Positions 1 to 5,069 of a stretch of 5,069 nucleotides of DNA are shown here, in pieces. Source of the stretch: Dehalococcoidia bacterium (lineage in GTDB: Bacteria; Chloroflexota; Dehalococcoidia; JACQUA01). The stretch covers positions 1 to 5,069 of the forward strand of contig JAUYHV010000101.1 of the NCBI GenBank assembly GCA_030689845.1, read 5' to 3'. The notes beneath the pieces were generated by a model that saw only the letters and a program-made list of their open reading frames with translations, ran no database searches and was not told the DNA's origin. Position 1 is the first letter of the stretch, and each line of letters begins with the position of its first letter. The position numbers and the translations under genes were made by a program.

Positions 1-174
1 AAGAGTAAAAATCAAGCTTCTCCCTTTCGTAAAGGAGGAAATATAGCCTCTCCCTTTCGTAAAGGGTAAAAATCAAGCTTCTCCCTTTCGTAAAGGGGGA
101 AATAGAGCCTCTCCCTTTCGTAAAGGGAATAAATCAAGCCTCTCCCTTTCGTAAAGGGAGATTGAGAGGGATTT
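1..174. repeat. Tandem array of short palindromes (61-bp dimeric period)
   Basis: Five copies of a near-perfect palindrome, core CTCCCTTTCGTAAAGGGAG (8-bp arms, CGT loop), start at 20, 50, 81, 111 and 142, so they are spaced 30 or 31 bp apart. The spacers alternate between an AAATCAAGC(T/C)T type and a GAAATAGAGCCT type, so the real repeating unit is about 61 bp holding two palindromes. Positions 1-60 match 62-121 with only three differences. The first base already aligns inside a unit, so the array probably continues to the left of the window. It ends on the right with a distinct flank, GATTGAGAGGGATTT (about 160-174), which reappears inverted downstream of the transporter gene. Each copy can form a hairpin on either strand, so roles as terminator, mRNA stabiliser or transposase-recognised repeat are possible but unproven. 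The minus strand is open across the array, but the reading frame simply translates the repeat and is not counted as a gene. Confidence 0.93.
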
Positions 175-214
175 GAAAGCAATTTTATAAGTTTCTCTAA
201 ACTTTCAGTTTTGA

Positions 215-243
215 TTGACAGTTTCAAGGATAAAGTGAATAAT
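215..243 (+). promoter_or_regulatory. SigA-type promoter for the MFS gene
   Basis: A perfect -35 box TTGACA (215-220) is followed after exactly 17 bases by AATAAT (238-243), five of six bases of the -10 consensus. Transcription would start near 250, giving a leader of about 65 bases before the TTG start at 315. The surroundings are AT-rich. An imperfect inverted repeat, AAACTTTC (199-206) and GACAGTTT (217-224), overlaps the -35 box and could be an operator, though it is short and may be chance. A GGAGG (247-251) lies near the predicted transcription start but has no start codon at a suitable distance. Confidence 0.7.
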
Positions 244-302
244 ATCGGAGGTTTTTCAGGAAGCCCCCAATTTTAATAAACGGTGCCTTGTTAACTCGAT
301 AG

Positions 303-307
303 AAGGG
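303..307 (+). promoter_or_regulatory. Ribosome binding site of the MFS gene
   Basis: AAGGG lies seven bases before the TTG at 315. An in-frame TAG at 300-302 closes the frame upstream, and the codons between it and 315 offer no other start, so this site and the TTG fix the beginning of the protein. Confidence 0.6.
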
Positions 308-314
308 CAAGAAT

Positions 315-1574
315 TTGGCTAAACCACAAATATTTTACGGGTGGATAAATGTGGCAATACTGTTTACCCTGGCGCTGTTTATATGGGGACCGCATTACAG
401 TTACGGAGTCTTTTTTAAGCCCTTAGCTTCAGAATTCTCCTGGTCCAGGACAGAAGTTTCCGCCGCCATGACCATTAACCTGATGGTCGGCGGTCTCCTG
501 GGTTTTTTCGCAGGAACTTTAAGCGACCGGTACGGGGCTAAAAAGGTAATGTACGGTTCGGCCTTATTCATTGGAGCGGGATATTTATTGCTCACGCAAC
601 TCGGTTCCCTCTGGCAGCTATATTTATGGTTCGGGTTGATTGTCGGAATCGGTACGTCAACTGCCTATATCGTACCGGCAGCCACCGTCTCCCGGTGGTT
701 CGTGGCAAAAAGAGGCCTCGGTCTCAGTATTACACTTATGGGTATGGGACTTGCCCAGGTGCTGCCTCCCCCTGCCATCGCCACAGCCATCGGCTGGTAT
801 GGGTGGCGTTCTACGTACCTGATAATTGCGGTAACCCTGACAGTCCTGATTTTTACTCTTGCCAGCTTTTTAAAAAATTCACCGGAGGATTATGGGATGC
901 AGCCCGACGGTGTCCGGAAAGCCCAGGATTTCAAACCTTCCGGAAGTAAAGTTACCCTCGAAGGTTTTACTATTAAAGAATCCATCAGATTGCCGGCTTT
1001 CTGGCTGCTCCTTTTGCTCTGGCTCCTCCTGGCATTGCCCGTTTTTGTCGCCCTGGTACATGTTGTGCCGATGGCAACGGACGCGGGAATCGATCCCGTG
1101 TCGGCAGCGACAATAATAAGCTTCATGGGTTTAGCCGGTATAGCAGGAAGGCTTGTTTTTGGTTACTCCTGCGACCGGTGGGGCTGCAGGGCCATAGGCA
1201 CAACATGCTTTATCCTGTTCACCATGTCCATGATAGGACTGGCGTTTGCCCGGACTTTGCCCGTTTTTTACGTCACGGCGATTTTTTTCGGAGCAACGTA
1301 TACCGGAGCCGATACCGCGCTGGTAAAAATGGTGGGAGACTTCTTCGGTCGGCGCTATGTCGGCGGCCTTATGGGGCTTTTAGCCCTGGGCTGGCGTATA
1401 GGGGCTTCTTCAGGGGCCTTGATCGGCGGGCTTGCCTACGACATTACCGGCAGGTACCAGAGTTCCTTCGCCATCGGAGCTTCCAGCGGCGTAATTGCCG
1501 CCATTTTGATGTTCATCATATTCAAATACAAACCGGCTGCCTTCCCGGGGTATTCCCAGTCTCAAAACGTGTAA
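315..1574 (+). CDS. MFS transporter, OFA/monocarboxylate-porter-like
   Basis: A 419-residue polytopic inner-membrane protein of the major facilitator superfamily. Hydrophobic segments fit 12 helices at roughly 11-33, 48-70, 78-95, 101-121, 134-157, 166-186, 227-252, 263-284, 294-312, 317-337, 348-374 and 384-404. The usual cytoplasmic loop between the two six-helix halves lies at 187-226. The loop after helix 2 carries the MFS signature motif A, G67-x3-D71-R72-Y73-G74-x-K76-K77, and a degenerate second copy (G278-R279, G283, D287-R288-W289-G290) follows helix 8. The short N-terminus running into FYGW, the YGVFFKPLASEF segment with WSR after helix 1, and FGRRYVGGLMGLL before helix 11 resemble transporters of the oxalate/formate antiporter and monocarboxylate-porter type. 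That suggests an organic-anion substrate, which the sequence alone cannot name. The start is TTG, the only one possible below an upstream in-frame stop. The gene ends in tandem stops TAA-TAG, has its own promoter, and is bracketed by inverted palindromic repeats. The reading frame is intact, and no partner enzyme gene lies beside it to hint at the substrate. Confidence 0.93.
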   Translation: MAKPQIFYGWINVAILFTLALFIWGPHYSYGVFFKPLASEFSWSRTEVSAAMTINLMVGGLLGFFAGTLSDRYGAKKVMYGSALFIGAGYLLLTQLGSLWQLYLWFGLIVGIGTSTAYIVPAATVSRWFVAKRGLGLSITLMGMGLAQVLPPPAIATAIGWYGWRSTYLIIAVTLTVLIFTLASFLKNSPEDYGMQPDGVRKAQDFKPSGSKVTLEGFTIKESIRLPAFWLLLLLWLLLALPVFVALVHVVPMATDAGIDPVSAATIISFMGLAGIAGRLVFGYSCDRWGCRAIGTTCFILFTMSMIGLAFARTLPVFYVTAIFFGATYTGADTALVKMVGDFFGRRYVGGLMGLLALGWRIGASSGALIGGLAYDITGRYQSSFAIGASSGVIAAILMFIIFKYKPAAFPGYSQSQNV

Positions 1575-1596
1575 TAGGACCACCCGTCCCCAATTT

Positions 1597-1615
1597 CTCC
1601 CTTTAATGAAGGGGA
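1597..1615. repeat. Short hairpin of the palindrome family after the MFS gene
   Basis: CTCCCTTTAATGAAGGGGA begins 23 bases after the MFS stop codon. CCCTT (1599-1603) pairs with AAGGG (1609-1613) around a five-base loop. It looks like a decayed or variant copy of the palindrome in the upstream array. No run of T follows, so it is a poor intrinsic terminator by itself, though its position suggests it marks the 3' end of the MFS transcript. Confidence 0.6.
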
Positions 1616-1625
1616 ATGTGCTTTT

Positions 1626-1704
1626 AAATCCCTCTCAATCTCCCTTTACGAAAGGGAGAGGCTTCTATTTCCCCCTTTAATAAAGGGGGATTAAGGGGGA
1701 ATTT
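1626..1704. repeat. Two-hairpin MITE-like repeat element
   Basis: This 79-bp unit contains two strong palindromes. The first (1639-1659) has nine-base arms TCTCCCTTT and AAAGGGAGA with an ACG loop. The second (1671-1689) has arms CCCCCTTT and AAAGGGGG with an AAT loop. A TTCTATTT-type spacer lies between them. The outer ends are imperfect terminal inverted repeats: the left AAATCCCTCTCAATCTCCC mirrors the right GGGGGATTAAGGGGGAATTT. Positions 1626-1664 are the exact reverse complement of 136-174 at the end of the upstream array, and the similarity runs on to 1619 with one mismatch. There is no room for a transposase, so it would be non-autonomous if mobile. Transcribed from the MFS side, the first hairpin is followed by GGCTTCTATTT and could end transcription weakly. 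Confidence 0.85.
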
Positions 1705-1896
1705 GTGGTGTTTCGCAGAAGGCTTTATCAAAGGTACAATATAGTTAAATGTGCTAAAATCATGGTGATAAAATGAGCCTTCATTCAAAGTCTATCGTTC
1801 TTCGCACCCGGTTTTCGCCCGGCAACGGTAATTTAAATTGGATTTAGTCCCGTATCACCGGCAACCTTGAAATTAAACTTTTGACAGGGTCAAAAT
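1705..1896 (+). promoter_or_regulatory. leuS leader and candidate promoters
   Basis: With the repeats at 1597-1704, this completes the 322-base gene-free stretch before leuS. Three possible -10 boxes are visible: TACAAT (1735-1740) with TTCGCA (1712-1717) at 17-base spacing, and two extended forms TGCTAAAAT (1752-1760) and TGATAAAAT (1766-1774) with poor -35 partners. An imperfect inverted repeat brackets them: GAAGGCT (1718-1724) with AGCCTTC (1776-1782), extended by TTATCA (1725-1730) with TGATAA (1766-1771), leaving a four-base bulge on the right arm. Further on are a perfect palindrome AATTTAAATT (1830-1839) and a direct repeat CCGGCAAC (1819-1826 and 1858-1865). I found neither the conserved T-box antiterminator sequence (TGG-ACCGCG type) nor a terminator followed by T residues, so leucine-tRNA sensing by a T-box is not supported. 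No credible small gene is seen. Confidence 0.45.
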
Positions 1897-4344
1897 ATGA
1901 TACCGAAATATGAACCCGGGCAAATTGAAAACAAATGGCAGGAGAAATGGGCGGAAGACAGGCTTTACCAGGTAACGGAAGACAGTTCAAAACCCAAGTG
2001 GTACGCCCTGACCATGTTCCCATATACCTCGGGGAACCTGCATATAGGGCACTGGTACGCCATGGCTCCATCGGATGTTCATGCCCGTTTTAAAAGAATG
2101 CAGGGATATAACGTTCTGCATCCCATGGGATTTGATGCTTTCGGCCTGCCTGCGGAAAATGCCGCCATAAAGCAGAATATCCATCCCCACAGGTGGACCA
2201 TGGAAAATATTGAAAATATGAGGCGGCAACTCCGGACACTGGGAGCGGTATATGACTGGGACAGGGAAATTATCACCTGCCTGCCTGAATATTATAAGTG
2301 GACCCAGTGGTTCTTCCTGAAGCTTTACGAGGCGGGACTTGCCTACCGGGGACGGGCTCCCGTTAACTGGTGTCCCCGCTGCATGACTTCCCTGGCCAAT
2401 GAACAGGTGGTCGAAGAAGGGGTATGCGAAAGGTGTGAAACGGCTGTAGACAGAAAAGACCTGGAACAGTGGTTTTTCAGGATAACCAGGTATGCCGACG
2501 AGTTGCTGGACCATTCGGGTATAGAGTGGCCTGAACGCATAAACACCATGCAGAAAAACTGGATCGGCAAAAGCGCCGGTGTTGAAATAGTTTTCGGCCT
2601 GGAAAAAGACTATGGGACAGAGAAAGAATTCCGGGTATTCACCACCAGGGCTGATACTGTTTATGGAGTTACCTTCGTTGTTTTTGCTCCGGAACACCCC
2701 CTAGTGGCAAAGTTGACAACGCCCGACAGGAAGGCTGCCATAGAGGAATACGTTGCCCGTTCAAGACAGCAAACAGAAATAGAAAGACTTTCAGAAGCCA
2801 GGGAAAAGGACGGCGTATTTACCGGGGCTTATGCCATAAACAAGCTAAACGGCGAACAGGTACCTATATGGATTGCGGACTACGTCCTGCAAACCTACGG
2901 TACAGGCATCGTAATGGCGGTGCCGGCCCACGATACCCGTGATTTCGCTTTCGCAAAAAAGTTTGATTTACCTGTTAAAGTCGTTATCTCCCCTCCAGCC
3001 TGGAAGGGAGAAGAGCTGTCTGAGGCCTGGATTGAACCGGGAACCATGGTGAACTCAGGGCAATTTAACGGGCTGTCCAGTGAAAAAGGACTGGAAGCTA
3101 TAACGTACCATATAGAAAAACAGGGTTTCGGGCACCGCACCATAAGGTACCGAATAAGGGACTGGTTAATATCCCGCCAAAGGTACTGGGGAGCCCCTAT
3201 TCCCATGATTTACTGCCGGAGCTGCGGTATTTTGCCCGTGCCTGAGAAAGACCTTCCCGTGCTGCTGCCTCCCGACGCCGAGTTCCGCCCCACCGGGGAA
3301 TCACCCCTGAAATACAGCGAGTCTTTTGTCAATACTACCTGCCCCAGCTGCCGGGGACCGGCGGAAAGGGAAACCGATACCATGGATACGTTCATGTGCT
3401 CATCATGGTATTTCCTGCGGTACGCCAGCCCTAAAGAATCGAAACTGGCTTTTGATCCCGAAAAAGTCAAATACTGGCTCCCGGTAGACCAGTACATGGG
3501 AGGCGCGGAGCATGCAAATATGCACCTGCTTTATGCCCGTTTCTTCACCAGGGCGATCCGGGACATGGGACTGGTGGATTTCGGAGAACCTTTTACACGT
3601 CTTTTTAACCAGGGCACCATAATATGCCAGCAGCATAAGATGAGCAAGTCCCGCGGTAACGTAGTGAATCCAGACCCATATGTTGCCGAACTGGGAGCCG
3701 ATACCGTCCGTGCGTACCTGATGTTTGTCGGTCCCTGGGACCTGGGCGGTGACTGGAATGACAGCGGCATAAACGGCATTCACCGCTGGCTCAACAGGAT
3801 ATGGAACCTGGTTCTCGATGATTATCAGCAAAAAGGGGAGACTGATGAAGGTTCTAAAAGGGAACTACTGAGACTGACCCACAAGACTGTTAAAAAGGTG
3901 AGTAACGATATCGAGAAGTTTCACTACAACACCATGCTGGCAGCCCTCATGGAGTTCACCAACTTCCTTGGCGATGTAAAGGACAACGGTACCGTTGACA
4001 GCAGGTCATACAGAGAATCGTTAAAAATCCTGCTTCTGCTTCTGGCTCCGTCGGCGCCTCACGTCACTGAAGAACTCTGGGGGAAACTGGACTGCCCATA
4101 CAGCATCCACAACCAAACCTGGCCGTCCTGGGACCAGGAACTGGCAGCCGATGAAATGATTACCCTTGTTTTCCAGGTCAACGGGCATTTAAGAGACAAG
4201 GAAAGCGTTTCCCCCTCTATTACCGAAGAAGAGGCAAAAAATATTGCCCTGGAGCGGGAAAAAGTAAAAAGCTACCTGGCAGGCAAACAGGTTGTAAAAG
4301 TTATATACGTCCCGGGGAGACTGGTTAACATTGTCGCCAGGTAA
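1897..4344 (+). CDS. leuS: Leucyl-tRNA synthetase
   Basis: Cytoplasmic class Ia synthetase that attaches leucine to tRNA-Leu using ATP. At 815 residues it is full length (bacterial LeuRS is about 800-880). In order: the HIGH signature HIGH (49-52) in the Rossmann fold; a zinc-type knuckle C159-x2-C162 with C177-x2-C180; the CP1 editing domain, with the threonine-rich TTRADT (249-254) and GTGIVMAVPAHD (335-346) followed by D349, which probably equals the amino-group-binding aspartate of E. coli LeuRS; RDWLISRQRYWG (421-432); a second cysteine set C440-x2-C443 and C482-x2-C485; DTMDTF and SSWYFLRY (494-509); KMSKS (581-585); the helical anticodon-binding domain (about 620-740); and the small C-terminal domain containing FQVNGHLRD. 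The editing residues look intact, so proofreading is expected. The ATG is the first start after an in-frame TGA at 1882-1884, preceded by a weak AGGGT (1886-1890). It lies 102 bases before a yggS-like gene. The HWYAMAPSD sequence after HIGH differs from the E. coli form and marks a particular bacterial subgroup. Confidence 0.98.
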   Translation: MIPKYEPGQIENKWQEKWAEDRLYQVTEDSSKPKWYALTMFPYTSGNLHIGHWYAMAPSDVHARFKRMQGYNVLHPMGFDAFGLPAENAAIKQNIHPHRWTMENIENMRRQLRTLGAVYDWDREIITCLPEYYKWTQWFFLKLYEAGLAYRGRAPVNWCPRCMTSLANEQVVEEGVCERCETAVDRKDLEQWFFRITRYADELLDHSGIEWPERINTMQKNWIGKSAGVEIVFGLEKDYGTEKEFRVFTTRADTVYGVTFVVFAPEHPLVAKLTTPDRKAAIEEYVARSRQQTEIERLSEAREKDGVFTGAYAINKLNGEQVPIWIADYVLQTYGTGIVMAVPAHDTRDFAFAKKFDLPVKVVISPPAWKGEELSEAWIEPGTMVNSGQFNGLSSEKGLEAITYHIEKQGFGHRTIRYRIRDWLISRQRYWGAPIPMIYCRSCGILPVPEKDLPVLLPPDAEFRPTGESPLKYSESFVNTTCPSCRGPAERETDTMDTFMCSSWYFLRYASPKESKLAFDPEKVKYWLPVDQYMGGAEHANMHLLYARFFTRAIRDMGLVDFGEPFTRLFNQGTIICQQHKMSKSRGNVVNPDPYVAELGADTVRAYLMFVGPWDLGGDWNDSGINGIHRWLNRIWNLVLDDYQQKGETDEGSKRELLRLTHKTVKKVSNDIEKFHYNTMLAALMEFTNFLGDVKDNGTVDSRSYRESLKILLLLLAPSAPHVTEELWGKLDCPYSIHNQTWPSWDQELAADEMITLVFQVNGHLRDKESVSPSITEEEAKNIALEREKVKSYLAGKQVVKVIYVPGRLVNIVAR

Positions 4345-4446
4345 CGATACTCCTGTTTCGCATAAAAATTCGGAGAGTAATTCTAGATTATTACGATTCT
4401 AATCTCTTCCCGGGAATCTGACACCGGATGCCGGGCCACATGTAAA
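4345..4446 (+). other. leuS-yggS intergenic gap with weak hairpins
   Basis: This 102-base gap has no strong intrinsic terminator, so read-through from leuS into the next gene is plausible. It contains a six-base-pair inverted repeat AGATTA (4385-4390) with TAATCT (4400-4405) around a nine-base loop. Near the next gene is a GC-rich palindrome CCGG-ATG-CCGG (4424-4434), inside a wider CCCGG (4409-4413) and CCGGG (4431-4435) pair. The last hairpin sits just before the place where a ribosome binding site would be expected. No convincing promoter was found. Confidence 0.4.
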
Positions 4447-5069
4447 ATGACTGTCACAGAAAACTACGAATTAATAAAAAAAAGAGTAGCTCAAGCCTGC
4501 TCCCGGGCCGGCAGGGATCCTGAAGAAATAATAGTGGTAGGAGTTACCAAAACCGTCCAACCCGGAGCTATCAGGGAGGCATTCCATGCCGGGCTCAGGC
4601 ATTTCGGGGAAAACCGTGTTCAGGAGGCACTGGACAAGGCAGCGGCTCTTGCCGACATCAGGTCGCAATATACTTTCCACATGGTAGGGCTTATCCAGTC
4701 CAACAAGGTATCTGCGGCTGTGAAAATCTTCGATTACTTCCAGAGTGTGGACTCGATAAAGCTGGCGGAGTTCATCAACCAGCGTGCCGGCAGGAAGGTG
4801 CCGGTACTCCTCCAGGTAAATATCACCGCGGAGACGACAAAAGGTGGATTTTCTCCCGGGGAATTACCGGCGGTGCTAAAGAAAATATTTTTACTTCCCA
4901 ACATCGGTATAGAGGGATTTATGACTATAGCCCCGTTAACCACAGATCCAGAGCTGGTACGCCCTGTATTCAAGAAGTTGAGGGAATTAAGAAACGCTTT
5001 TGGTCTAAATCAACTTTCCATGGGAATGACCGACGATTTCGAGGTGGCCATTGAAGAAGGGGCCACCAT
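4447..5069 (+). CDS. yggS: YggS/PLPBP-family PLP-binding protein, 3' end cut by window
   Basis: Cytoplasmic, single-domain, alanine-racemase-like TIM-barrel protein that binds pyridoxal 5'-phosphate. The family (YggS, YlmE, human PLPBP) has no firmly known catalytic activity and acts in vitamin B6 and amino-acid homeostasis. The open frame gives 207 complete codons, then runs off the window. Usual length is about 225-235 residues, so roughly the last 25, including the phosphate-binding RxG and FGxR region, are missing. Visible signatures are VTKT with the expected PLP lysine K35, FGENRVQE (53-60), HMVGLIQSNKV (78-88), SVDS (100-103), LLQVNI (121-126), GFMTIAP (157-163) and LSMGMTDDFE (190-199). 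The more common GHLQSNK-type loop reads GLIQSNK here. The ATG is the only usual start codon in frame after the TAG at 4384-4386, but no clear Shine-Dalgarno sequence precedes it. In many Gram-positive bacteria this gene sits next to sepF, yggT and divIVA, so division genes may follow outside the window. Confidence 0.95.
   Translation, partial: MTVTENYELIKKRVAQACSRAGRDPEEIIVVGVTKTVQPGAIREAFHAGLRHFGENRVQEALDKAAALADIRSQYTFHMVGLIQSNKVSAAVKIFDYFQSVDSIKLAEFINQRAGRKVPVLLQVNITAETTKGGFSPGELPAVLKKIFLLPNIGIEGFMTIAPLTTDPELVRPVFKKLRELRNAFGLNQLSMGMTDDFEVAIEEGAT

Noticed and set aside
1..174. CRISPR array, because of regular 30-31 bp spacing
   Set aside because: The intervals between palindromes are short (about 12 bases) and alternate between two sequences, whereas CRISPR spacers are unique and longer. 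No cas genes are present.
12..227. 71-codon minus-strand open frame starting with TTG at 227
   Set aside because: More than half of it is a translation of the palindrome array, giving repeated LYERE and LRKGEA-like residues. It has no recognised domain, and its start overlaps the predicted MFS promoter. It looks like a by-product of the repeat having few stop codons.
247..251. GGAGG as the ribosome binding site of a small gene before the MFS gene
   Set aside because: No ATG, GTG or TTG follows at a usable distance, and the predicted transcription start lies at this very place.
626..949. Alternative + strand open frame of 107 codons inside the MFS gene (also 1178-1606, 142 codons)
   Set aside because: Both lie in another frame of a gene with clear MFS motifs, show no family resemblance, and contain biased Arg/Cys/His-rich residues typical of out-of-frame translation.
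1881..1886. TTGACA at 1881-1886 as a -35 box for leuS
   Set aside because: It ends only ten bases before the leuS ATG at 1897, so the -10 box and transcription start would fall inside the coding sequence.
1987..2697. 236-codon minus-strand open frame opposite leuS (also 3403-3831)
   Set aside because: Antisense shadow of the highly conserved LeuRS catalytic and editing regions, with no plausible domain of its own.

Overview
The window holds two complete genes and one partial gene, all on the + strand: an MFS membrane transporter (315-1574), leucyl-tRNA synthetase leuS (1897-4344), and the 5' part of a YggS/PLPBP-family pyridoxal-phosphate protein (4447 to the window end). The coding style (TTG and ATG starts, SigA-like promoters), the form of the LeuRS and the presence of a YggS homologue suggest a chromosomal segment of an anaerobic Gram-positive bacterium, perhaps a Desulfotomaculum/Pelotomaculum-type clostridium. 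That placement is an inference from protein resemblance and was not tested.

Layout. Positions 1-174 are a tandem array of a small palindrome with CTCCCTTT and AAAGGGAG arms. Its period is 30-31 bp, and alternating spacers give a true period of 61 bp. An AT-rich stretch (about 175-300) follows, carrying a near-consensus promoter for the transporter gene. After the transporter come a short hairpin (1597-1615) and a 79-bp two-hairpin element of the same repeat family (1626-1704). The left part of that element is an almost perfect inverted copy of the end of the upstream array, so the transporter gene sits between inverted repeats. Positions 1705-1896 form the leuS leader: candidate -10 boxes lie inside a long imperfect inverted repeat, and no T-box motif is visible. 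A 102-bp gap without a convincing terminator separates leuS from the yggS-like gene.

How the genes relate. leuS (tRNA charging) and the YggS-like protein (PLP homeostasis) are housekeeping genes and may be co-transcribed. The transporter has its own promoter, is walled off by hairpin repeats, and its substrate cannot be told from sequence. I see no sign of a defence system, CRISPR array, transposase gene or new enzymatic system. The least explained part of the window is the repeat family and its arrangement around the transporter.
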